Assembly (NCBI GenBank): GCA_045642085.1
Contig: JAZUIF010000043.1
Span: 1-64,000 of the forward strand
Source of the DNA: UBA1723 sp045642085
GTDB taxonomy: Bacteria > Bacteroidota > Bacteroidia > Bacteroidales > Paludibacteraceae
DNA: 64,000 nucleotides
Direction: 5' to 3'
Shown here: in pieces, positions 53,112 through 60,454 of the stretch
Position numbering within the stretch: the first letter of the stretch is position 1
Layout of the letters: every line of letters begins with the position of its first letter
Notes under the pieces: generated by a model
Database searches by the model: none
Seen by the model: the letters and a program-made list of their open reading frames with translations, nothing else
What the model was told of the DNA's origin: nothing
Translations under genes and position numbers: made by a program

Positions 53112-53814
53112 GTCCTAATATTTTTTCAAACTCCTTTTATTTCTAGTCGCTTTCGCAACCACATAACAAATCTGCACAACATTATATTAATTCGCAAATA
53201 ATCATTCATGAAAATATTCGCAAAATGCTCTAAAACACAAAAAAAATGCGGAATGCGAAATTAATGTACGAAATTCTCCTTTTCTCTCTAAATCCGTAGG
53301 ATTTCTCTGCGTTCATAAAAAAACGGGTGGGTTTGAAACCCGCCCCTACGCCTACATTGAACCTCTGTGTGCTCTGTGTCTCTGTGGTGACAAAAAAAAT
53401 GCGGATTTAGATGCAATTATATACGAGTTGTCCAACACGCGCTTTTTCTTTATACGCTCGCTCTCCGAGCTCGCGTTTGGAGAGGGTTAGGGCGTCCCGC
53501 CCTTAACAATCCTCATTTTGAACAACTGCTATCTAATCTCCATGATAAGTACTAAAATCCTCAATTTCTCTCTAAACACGTAGGATTTCTCTGCATTCAT
53601 AAAAAACGGGCGGGTTTGAAACCCGCCCCTACGCCTACATTGAACCTCCGTGTGCTCTGTGTCTCTGTGGTGAAAAAAACGAAATTAATGATCGTTAAAA
53701 GACAAAAAAAAGACGGAGCGAACCCCGTCTCTACAAATTTCTATCGTTGGAAATCCCACTAAGAATAGATTATACCGACAATTACGAATTACGAATTATG
53801 CATTACGAATTAAA
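53112..53814. repeat. Intergenic region with two 109-base direct repeats and palindromes
   Basis: No gene is seen in these 703 bases. Two near-identical direct repeats lie at 53282-53390 and 53566-53673, each containing TTCTCTCTAAA, GTAGGATTTCTCTGC, a perfect palindrome (GGGTGGGTTT/GAAACCCGCCC type, 53325-53345 and 53608-53628), CCTACGCCTACATTGAACCTC and TGTGCTCTGTGTCTCTGTGG. Between them is a GC-richer segment (53430-53510) with CGCTCTCCGAGCTCGCGTTTGGAGAGGG. The prfC terminator is at 53703-53732, followed by an AATTACGAATTACGAATT stretch. No consensus promoter for the gene at 53111 was found. Confidence 0.75.
53703..53732 (-). terminator. Terminator of prfC
   Basis: AGACGG (53711-53716) and CCGTCT (53725-53730) form the stem; on the minus strand it is followed by eight T residues. 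It lies about 85 bases after the prfC stop. Confidence 0.75.
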
Positions 53815-55395
53815 TCAGAATTCCGATGAGAAATGGAATCTGATCTTAGGGAAATCACTCTGAGCCATCTGCAAGATATAGCCTGAATCAGCAAGGAAGA
53901 CGTCGCGTCCCTCCTTATCCTTCGCCATATACTGGTATTTTCTCTTCTTGAATGTCTCCAAAGCCTCAGCGTCGTCGCTCTCAATCCAACATGCTTTATA
54001 AAGCGAGATTGGTTCCCAACGACACTGTGCGTTATATTCATGAAGAAGACGGTATTGAATCACCTCAAACTGCAATGCTCCTACTGTACCGATGATCTTA
54101 CGTCCGTTGAACTGGTTTGTAAACACCTGAGCCACACCCTCATCTGTTAGCTGCTCGATACCCTTGTTGAGCTGCTTTGCCTTCATCGGATCATCATTCT
54201 CGATGTATTTGAACATCTCAGGTGAAAAGCTTGGCAATCCCTTGAAGTGGATCGACTCGCCAGACGTTAGTGTGTCGCCAATCTTGAATGTACCTCCACT
54301 ATCTGGCAAACCTACGATGTCGCCTGGGTATGCCTCGTCGACAATATCTTTCTTCTGAGCCATGAAACATGTTGGGCTTGAGAACTTGAAGCTCTTGCCA
54401 AGACGCACATGCTTATAGTTGACATTTCTCTCAAACTTACCTGAGCAAACCTTAACGAAAGCGATACAGCTTCTGTGGTTAGGGTCCATATTAGCGTGGA
54501 TCTTAAATACGAATCCTGAGAACTTATCCTCTTCTGGCTTCACTACTCTCTCCTCTGTCTTGATTTCTCCTGGCGACGGAGCGATCTCGCAGAAGCAGTC
54601 GAGCAACTCCTTGATACCGAAATTGTTCAATGCTGATCCGAAGAATACTGGAGCGACTTCTCCTGCCTCATATGTTTCTCTCTCAAACTCTGGATAAACA
54701 CCCTCCAAAAGTTCAAGATCCTCACGTAGCTGATTAGCATCCTGATCTCCGACAATATCATCAAGCTGCTTGTCGTTGATGTCGGCAATAGCCACATTCT
54801 CAGAGATTGTCTGCTTGCTTGGAGTATAAAGATTCAAGCTATGCTCATATAGATTATATACACCCTTGAATTTCTCACCCTGGTTGATAGGCCAAGATAG
54901 TGGGCGAACCTTGATATTAAGCTCCTTCTCAAGTTCATCCATCAAGTCAAAAGGATTCTTACCATTACGGTCCATCTTATTGACGAAAACGATCACAGGA
55001 GTGTTACGCATACGGCAGACATTCATCAGTTTACGTGTCTGCGACTCAACTCCCTTTGCACAGTCGACAACAATGATTACACTGTCGACAGCAGTCAAAG
55101 TACGGAAAGTATCCTCCTGGAAATCCTGGTGACCTGGAGTATCAAGGATATTGATTTTGAAACCATTGTATTCAAATGCCATCACAGATGTAGCGACAGA
55201 GATTCCACGCTGCTTCTCAATTTCCATCCAGTCAGACGTTGCTGTCTTCTTGATCTTGTTTGATTTTACGGCTCCTGCGATGTGGATAGCACCTCCGAAG
55301 AGCAATAGTTTTTCAGTCAGTGTAGTCTTACCGGCGTCGGGATGCGAGATTACCGCAAACGTACGTCTTCTTTTGATTTCGTCTATGAATGCCAT
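53815..55395 (-). CDS. prfC: Peptide chain release factor 3
   Basis: 526 residues. GTPase motifs: SHPDAGKTT (17-25), the switch RGISVATS, DTPGHQDF and NKMD. The GAVKSNKIKKTATSDWMEIE stretch and the C-terminal domain LQFEVIQYRLLHEYN-AQC are specific to RF3 rather than EF-G. RF3 frees RF1/RF2 from the ribosome after termination. A -7 element (TAATTTTG, minus strand 55428-55421) lies about 25 bases before the ATG. Confidence 0.97.
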   Translation of the reverse strand: MAFIDEIKRRRTFAVISHPDAGKTTLTEKLLLFGGAIHIAGAVKSNKIKKTATSDWMEIEKQRGISVATSVMAFEYNGFKINILDTPGHQDFQEDTFRTLTAVDSVIIVVDCAKGVESQTRKLMNVCRMRNTPVIVFVNKMDRNGKNPFDLMDELEKELNIKVRPLSWPINQGEKFKGVYNLYEHSLNLYTPSKQTISENVAIADINDKQLDDIVGDQDANQLREDLELLEGVYPEFERETYEAGEVAPVFFGSALNNFGIKELLDCFCEIAPSPGEIKTEERVVKPEEDKFSGFVFKIHANMDPNHRSCIAFVKVCSGKFERNVNYKHVRLGKSFKFSSPTCFMAQKKDIVDEAYPGDIVGLPDSGGTFKIGDTLTSGESIHFKGLPSFSPEMFKYIENDDPMKAKQLNKGIEQLTDEGVAQVFTNQFNGRKIIGTVGALQFEVIQYRLLHEYNAQCRWEPISLYKACWIESDDAEALETFKKRKYQYMAKDKEGRDVFLADSGYILQMAQSDFPKIRFHFSSEF

Positions 55396-55420
55396 TTGTA
55401 TGAATTTCGTTAAAACGGCG

Positions 55421-55428
55421 CAAAATTA
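55421..55428 (-). promoter_or_regulatory. Promoter -7 of prfC
   Basis: On the minus strand TAATTTTG fits TAnnTTTG, about 25 bases before the prfC start at 55395. Confidence 0.5.
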
Positions 55429-55513
55429 CAAAAAAATTGACGATTAACCAAAACGTTAACAATAACATTAAAAATCAAATGGACAATCCGTTGTGTGGTT
55501 GTCCATTCTGTAT

Positions 55514-55846
55514 TTAATCCTCATCTTCAATAATAAACACCTCTTCGTTCTTACGCTTCATATAATACTCCTCACGAGCGAATCTTTCAAGGTTAGCCTT
55601 ATTAGTGGTCAACTCATCCATTTTTTTCATACAAGTCTCAATCTGTTTCTCATATGACTCAATCTGTCCATTTAGCTCACGGATTTTCTCGAGATTGTTC
55701 CATCGATCAATATATGTATTATCCATCATAAAGAAAGATAGAATGAAATAGACACAAATAGCTAGTAGATACTTATTAGTAGCTACTACTTTTACTTTTT
55801 TCAAAAAGGTAAGGATAATTGTTTTTAATGAATCGTATTCAGTCAT
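55514..55846 (-). CDS. FtsB/DivIC-like septum formation protein
   Basis: 110 residues from the ATG at 55846 (MTEYDSLKTIILTFLKK). A frame-compatible TTG at 55870 lies inside the promoter element and is rejected. One transmembrane helix (about 25-43, YLLAICVYFILSFFMMD) is followed by a coiled coil (about 50-82) and the family ending NLERFAREEYYMKRKNEEVF. FtsB/DivIC proteins span the inner membrane and couple cell-wall synthesis to division within the FtsQLB-type complex. Confidence 0.87.
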   Translation of the reverse strand: MTEYDSLKTIILTFLKKVKVVATNKYLLAICVYFILSFFMMDNTYIDRWNNLEKIRELNGQIESYEKQIETCMKKMDELTTNKANLERFAREEYYMKRKNEEVFIIEDED

Positions 55847-55867
55847 AATAAAATTCTTTGTTCGACG

Positions 55868-55875
55868 CAAAATTA
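55868..55875 (-). promoter_or_regulatory. Promoter -7 of the ftsB/divIC-like gene
   Basis: On the minus strand TAATTTTG fits TAnnTTTG; the ATG at 55846 follows about 21 bases later. Confidence 0.5.
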
Positions 55876-55908
55876 AAGAAAAAAGGCTAATGATAAAAAT
55901 ATGATTTA

Positions 55909-55941
55909 AAAAAAGAGACGATGGAATTAATCCACCGTCTC
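55909..55941 (-). terminator. Terminator of the carbohydrate-binding protein operon
   Basis: GAGACG...GGA and TCC...CGTCTC (one G-U pair) form an 11-bp stem; on the minus strand seven T residues follow. It lies about 35 bases after the stop at 55975. Confidence 0.85.
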
Positions 55942-55974
55942 AATATAACTCAAACAAATAATTATATAGAATTA

Positions 55975-57378
55975 TTATTTGTCAAATTTTGAGTAGCTAT
56001 CCCAGAAATCTGGCTCGACAAGGATATAATTGCTTACATAATCGTCATCATCTTCATAGTTGTTGTTTGTCTCACATGTTACACCATTCACAACAACATT
56101 TGATACATTGTATGACTTTACATAATCAACATCAGAATAAACGTAAAGCTGGCCAACTTTAGCGACAGTCAAATTACCATCCGACTTGACGACGTTTGGC
56201 TTCTTACAACCAGGAATCTTTGTTGTGCTGTTCTGATAAAGAGTTGTCACTCCACCATTAATGTCAATTTTAGAATCTGCCTGTATACAACGAGAACTTC
56301 CCGCAGTCTTCTGACAAATAACGACAACTCTACCATCGCTAACAGCAAAGTCATAATCTGCTTTGATACCACATGTGACTGTTGTATCTGTACTTGTAAC
56401 CAATGAAGCACCAGACATTACGATCAACGTCTCACCACCTCTGACAAGAACCATACCGTCGGCTTTGATACCTCTTGATCCTGCACCTTGAAGTTGGATA
56501 TCAATATGACCTCCGTTGATAAAGATATCTCCAGTTTTTTCTTTTTCTGTCATTGAGCAACGGATACCTCTAGCACCATTTGCTCTTGAAGAAACAGTCA
56601 AGTTTCCATCTTCAATTATAACATGTCCTTCACCGACGTCGATACCATCAGCACCAGTGACAATATTCACATTACCACCAGACTGCGTATAATAGTCGTT
56701 GACATGAATACCATCAGACAAAGCATTAATAGTGATTTTTCCGTTTTTCACCTCTACATAATCACTACTTTGAATTCCATGTCCTGCAGAGCCGACTATA
56801 TCAAGCGAACCATTACCCTTGAATTCAAACTGGCCCTTTCCTCTCATTGTTGCCCCGACAGTGTCATTCTTGCTGTCAGCCAATGAATTGTTACCAGTCA
56901 AATGAATTTCAGTGTTCTTCTTAGTCAAAACATAAATCGGAGGATTAACACCGTCGCTCTTCAAATCTAAATTATCAAACTCAAACTTAGACTTATACAA
57001 AGAAGAGAAAATCACATTTCCGTTCGAACTCTTTCCAGAGAACTTATATTCTATTTCTCTAGCCAAATAAGTCGAGTTGATTTCAACACTAGTACCATCA
57101 ACCTTTACTTCAACACTATCAAAAGGATTTGATACGTTGACCTTATCACCATCAAAACTTACTGACACATAGTGCTTTAGAACTATACTGTCTACTTTTG
57201 ACATTTCCAAAGCCTCATCACCTATCTTGATAGTGCCAACAGCAAATTTCATTTTTGTGTTTGGATTTACGACGCGAACGCTCACATCCGAACCCTGATA
57301 GACACTCATGTCTGTACCTGCAAATGCAGCAGCTGTGCAAAACATTGCAGATGCTAAAAGCAAATCTCTTTTAATCAT
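55975..57378 (-). CDS. Cthe_2159-like carbohydrate-binding beta-helix protein without CTD
   Basis: 467 residues with a signal peptide (MIKRDLLLASAMFCTAAAFA). After an N-terminal region containing ALEMSKVDSIVL, the main part is a right-handed beta-helix of the family named after Clostridium thermocellum Cthe_2159: GKGQFEFKGNGSLDIVGSAG, HGIQSSDYVEVKNGKITINA, SDGIHVNDYYTQSGGNVNIV and TGADGIDVGEGHVIIEDGNL, with repeated (D/H)GI turns likely to bind calcium. The C. thermocellum protein binds cellulose and pectate. There is no T9SS CTD (it ends WDSYSKFDK). The start overlaps the stop of the mini-CTD gene by four bases (ATGA), so the two are translated together. Confidence 0.8.
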   Translation of the reverse strand: MIKRDLLLASAMFCTAAAFAGTDMSVYQGSDVSVRVVNPNTKMKFAVGTIKIGDEALEMSKVDSIVLKHYVSVSFDGDKVNVSNPFDSVEVKVDGTSVEINSTYLAREIEYKFSGKSSNGNVIFSSLYKSKFEFDNLDLKSDGVNPPIYVLTKKNTEIHLTGNNSLADSKNDTVGATMRGKGQFEFKGNGSLDIVGSAGHGIQSSDYVEVKNGKITINALSDGIHVNDYYTQSGGNVNIVTGADGIDVGEGHVIIEDGNLTVSSRANGARGIRCSMTEKEKTGDIFINGGHIDIQLQGAGSRGIKADGMVLVRGGETLIVMSGASLVTSTDTTVTCGIKADYDFAVSDGRVVVICQKTAGSSRCIQADSKIDINGGVTTLYQNSTTKIPGCKKPNVVKSDGNLTVAKVGQLYVYSDVDYVKSYNVSNVVVNGVTCETNNNYEDDDDYVSNYILVEPDFWDSYSKFDK

Positions 57379-57866
57379 AGCTTACAAAGTTTTACAGTTT
57401 TACCATCAACCTTCACGATGTAAACACCCTGACGAAGATTGCTAACGTTAATTGCTGAACCATTTTCAGCTACACTTTTCTTTACAAGTGCACCGCTGAT
57501 AGAGAAAATCTCAAGAGTCTGTTTTCCTTCAATTCCAGAGATGAACACCTCTGATGATGCTGGATTAGGGTACAATGTGATTGTCTGAGAGTCTGAAGAA
57601 AAATTATTTACCGCAGAATTCTCCTTGATCAAAAGTTTAGAGATGTTACCCAAAGACAACTGTATAGCCTCTGATTTTTCATTTTGTTTAACAACAAGGA
57701 CTTTCTCTTCAAAAGATAACTCGCCGCTCTCTTCAATTTTATAGACATGTGACTGATTGTTATACTCAACAACAGTCAACTCAGTCTTTAGTTCGGCAAA
57801 AGCACCCTGACAAAGAATAGCCGCCATAAAGGCAACAACTGCTCTTTTCATTTTATGCTTATTCAT
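57375..57866 (-). CDS. Mini T9SS CTD protein paired with the beta-helix protein
   Basis: 163 residues: signal peptide (about 1-24), a short beta region with VLVVKQNEKSEAIQLSLGNI then SKLLI (56-80), and a T9SS type A CTD (about 93-163: QTITLYPNPASSEVFISGIE, ISGALVKK, INVSNLRQGVYIVKVDGKTV, ending KLCKL). The layout and length match the 52680-53111 product, and in both cases a larger secreted protein without a CTD follows immediately. A -7 element (TATTTTTG, minus strand 57912-57905) lies about 40 bases upstream. Function unknown. Confidence 0.8.
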   Translation of the reverse strand: MNKHKMKRAVVAFMAAILCQGAFAELKTELTVVEYNNQSHVYKIEESGELSFEEKVLVVKQNEKSEAIQLSLGNISKLLIKENSAVNNFSSDSQTITLYPNPASSEVFISGIEGKQTLEIFSISGALVKKSVAENGSAINVSNLRQGVYIVKVDGKTVKLCKL

Positions 57867-57904
57867 AAATAAAATTATTTCGTGTTGAATCTATAAAGAC
57901 GGTC

Positions 57905-57912
57905 CAAAAATA
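57905..57912 (-). promoter_or_regulatory. Promoter -7 of the mini-CTD/beta-helix operon
   Basis: On the minus strand TATTTTTG fits TAnnTTTG, about 39 bases before the start at 57866. Confidence 0.5.
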
Positions 57913-58010
57913 CAAAAAAGAATGTAATTTCCATTCAATCAGACAGAAATTATTGAATTTTAGACACAAAAGAACATCTAAAAGACTCAGAACTAAATAA
58001 AGCAAAGATA

Positions 58011-58418
58011 TTACATACCCAATTTTTTATACATTTTCTCCGCTTCGCTGCTAAATGAGAATGTGTTTCTCAAGGAGAAATAATTCTCTTTATCGACGCA
58101 ATGATCGTAAGCGAAAAGGAGGAATTCTCTACGCTTATCGTCGAAAGAGAACAATTTGGCAATCGAAGCCAAACCTTTTACTGTGATCGGGCGAATCTTA
58201 ACAAACAACTTTGCAATCGGCATCATATCGCCATCAAAGTTCTGTTTCTTCACATACGCTGTGATCTCAGCTATCTCATCCTCCGAATAAGGAGGAATCA
58301 CACAAACATGCTCATGTCTTTGAGGAGCTCTTCTATGATGACCCTCAACATTATTACTCTGAGCTACAATAGTCAATGTTGACAACAACATCACTAAAGA
58401 CAAAATTATCTTTCTCAT
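58011..58418 (-). CDS. DUF4476 secreted protein
   Basis: 135 residues with a signal peptide (MRKIILSLVMLLSTLTIVAQ). The segment ITAYVKKQNFDGDMMPIAKL through TVKGLASIAKLFSFDDKRRE and FLLFAYDHCVDKENYFSLRN is the DUF4476 domain, helical and common in Bacteroidota; its role is unknown. A His/Arg-rich stretch (GHHRRAPQRHEH) follows the signal peptide. It is a single-gene unit with a well-spaced promoter upstream. Confidence 0.8.
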   Translation of the reverse strand: MRKIILSLVMLLSTLTIVAQSNNVEGHHRRAPQRHEHVCVIPPYSEDEIAEITAYVKKQNFDGDMMPIAKLFVKIRPITVKGLASIAKLFSFDDKRREFLLFAYDHCVDKENYFSLRNTFSFSSEAEKMYKKLGM

Positions 58419-58764
58419 ACGCTTTCATTTTTTACATCGGCTTCAATACCTTAAAACCAATGCTAATTTTAGACTTAAAACTGATAGCAAAAGTATGAAC
58501 TAAAATTTCATTTGCAAACACAAATAACACTAATTAACATAAAACAACATCTGTTTACGAATCCAGAATTTCGTATCAACACGTATCCATTGGCCAAAAT
58601 TTAGTGATCTTAGATCAAAATGCAGTCAAAAGTCTATTTTACAACACATATTTAACTCTATTTCACTCAATTTTTCATTTTATAACATTTTTTAAATTTT
58701 GAAATGATGGAATAACAAAGAGTTATCTTACATTTGCAAAAACTAAAACTAAAATTTGAGGGAT
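58419..58764. promoter_or_regulatory. Divergent promoter region, DUF4476 and DUF6515 genes
   Basis: 346 bases without a gene. Minus strand: TACTTTTG at 58495-58488 (-7) with TTTG at 58518-58515 (-33), 19 bases apart, about 70 bases before the DUF4476 start. Plus strand: TACATTTG at 58729-58736, 28 bases before the ATG at 58765. The middle is very AT-rich with no repeat recognised. Confidence 0.6.
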
Positions 58765-60306
58765 ATGAAAAGTATGCGTTTTATTGAGATGTCATTCTCG
58801 CTTTTATTCCTTCTCTTTTCAGTCTCAGCTTCGGCACAGAGATCAAGAGGAGGCGGTAGTTTTGGAGGAGGTTCAAGCTACAATGGTGGCGGTTCTAGCT
58901 ACAGTGGTGGCGGTTCTCATTCATCTGGTGGTTCTAGCTACAGTGGAGGTTCTTCTCACTCTTCAGGTTCTAGCTACAACAGTGGTTCAAGCTACAATAG
59001 TAGCTCTTCTCACTCTTCAAGTTCAAGCTATAGTGGTAGTTCTCGTTCATATGGCGGATCTAGCTATAATGGAAGTAGAAGTTCATACTCAGGAAGCTCA
59101 TACAGTTCACCTTCGTCAAGTTCATCTAGCTCATCAAGCAGCTACTCGAATACTGGCATTCGTGCCCGCAGCTATAATCAGTCAGGGCGTCCTGTATCTT
59201 CTCCATCGCGTAATGTGTCTACACCATCGCGTACTCCAGCTAACACATCTGGTCGACAGTCATCTTCATCTGCACACTCACGAAATGAGATTGCTGCTCG
59301 TCCAGTAAGAACTATGGGACCTTCTGTCAATGTGACATCACATTCGCACAGACCATCAGCTCCTTCAGTTGGTGGATCAAGAGTTGGTGGATCAAGAATT
59401 GGTCATACAGCTCACAGAGGTGGTCATCACCACCACAACCACTCTATCAGACGACATGGCCACACATACTATTCACACATAGGATATCACTACCATCCAT
59501 TCTACTATGGCAACTGCAGATACTATGTGCATAATGGAAGATTCTATCGTTGGGATCCATACTTTGGCTATGAGTGGATACCATACCCATATGGTTGGTA
59601 CTTCACTAACCTACCATTCAACTGCTTCGCTGTTTATGTTGGCGATGGCAACTACTATTATGGTAATGGTACTTGGTTCGAGCCAAGAAACAATGGTTAC
59701 GAGGTTGTAGAGTCGCCTATCGCAAAAGATGAGACTCTTAATGTATCAGAACTTCCTTACGAATGCTCAGCAGTCGTAGTTAACGGAAAATCATATTTCG
59801 TAGGAGAAGGCACTTGGTTTATCGCAACAGACAAAGGATATCAAGTTGTCGACACTCCAACAGAGGGTGCAACAATCATCGAGTCTCTTCCTGACGACAA
59901 CAAGAAGATCGAGGTTGCTAACACAGACTTCTTCTTGTCTGACAACAATTGGTACATTCCTGTAGAAGGTGGTTACATGCTTATCGAGAAGCCAATTGCA
60001 ATCGAGTTGAAGTCTAAGCCTGAGATCAAAGAGGCTGAAAAGAAGGCTACTGTTACTGAGACAAAAGCTGACACAACTACAGCTATTAGCACAGAGGCAG
60101 CTCCTGCAACTAGAGCTTCTGAACCTGCAACAGCTCCAGCTGAGACAGCAAATACAAACGCAGTAAAAACATTGCCTACTTATACAAAGGTAATCAACAT
60201 CGATGGAAAGAGATACTTCTTTGCTGACGGTGTTTGGTACGACAGAACTGTCAACGGAGAGTTTATCTCTATCGCTTCTCCATTGCCAGATGCTACTACG
60301 AAATAA
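58765..60306 (+). CDS. Secreted Ser/Gly/Tyr-rich protein with DUF6515-type repeats
   Basis: 513 residues from the ATG at 58765; a TTG three codons upstream is rejected because a signal peptide (MKSMRFIEMSFSLLFLLFSV, cleavage near SASAQ) starts at the ATG. Residues 26-130 are low complexity, mostly Ser, Gly, Tyr and His with (G/S)SSY(S/N)GG units. A His-rich part (about 205-235) follows, then repeats of the type YYVHNGRFYRWDPYFGYEWI, CFAVYVGDGNYYYGNGTWFE and SAVVVNGKSYFVGEGTWFI, the DUF6515 pattern (NGxxYxxxGxWYxxxxxGYxVVxxP). An Ala/Thr/Glu-rich spacer (about 415-465) separates the last repeat. It looks like an abundant cell-surface or matrix protein; function unknown. A terminator follows. 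Confidence 0.75.
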   Translation: MKSMRFIEMSFSLLFLLFSVSASAQRSRGGGSFGGGSSYNGGGSSYSGGGSHSSGGSSYSGGSSHSSGSSYNSGSSYNSSSSHSSSSSYSGSSRSYGGSSYNGSRSSYSGSSYSSPSSSSSSSSSSYSNTGIRARSYNQSGRPVSSPSRNVSTPSRTPANTSGRQSSSSAHSRNEIAARPVRTMGPSVNVTSHSHRPSAPSVGGSRVGGSRIGHTAHRGGHHHHNHSIRRHGHTYYSHIGYHYHPFYYGNCRYYVHNGRFYRWDPYFGYEWIPYPYGWYFTNLPFNCFAVYVGDGNYYYGNGTWFEPRNNGYEVVESPIAKDETLNVSELPYECSAVVVNGKSYFVGEGTWFIATDKGYQVVDTPTEGATIIESLPDDNKKIEVANTDFFLSDNNWYIPVEGGYMLIEKPIAIELKSKPEIKEAEKKATVTETKADTTTAISTEAAPATRASEPATAPAETANTNAVKTLPTYTKVINIDGKRYFFADGVWYDRTVNGEFISIASPLPDATTK

Positions 60307-60330
60307 TCCATTTCGGTAATACTTTATAGA

Positions 60331-60367
60331 AGAAGGGGGATTTTACTCTCCCTTCTTTTTGCTTTTT
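60331..60367 (+). terminator. Terminator after the DUF6515 gene
   Basis: AGAAGGGGGA and TCTCCCTTCT (one G-U or mismatch) form a 10-bp stem with a six-base loop, followed by T-rich sequence. Confidence 0.85.
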
Positions 60368-60454
60368 TAGTCCACACGTCTAACCATCTATAAGACACAC
60401 GTCCACGCGTCTCTACGAGAATGATATTATATTTTGAATCAAACAAATTCAACT

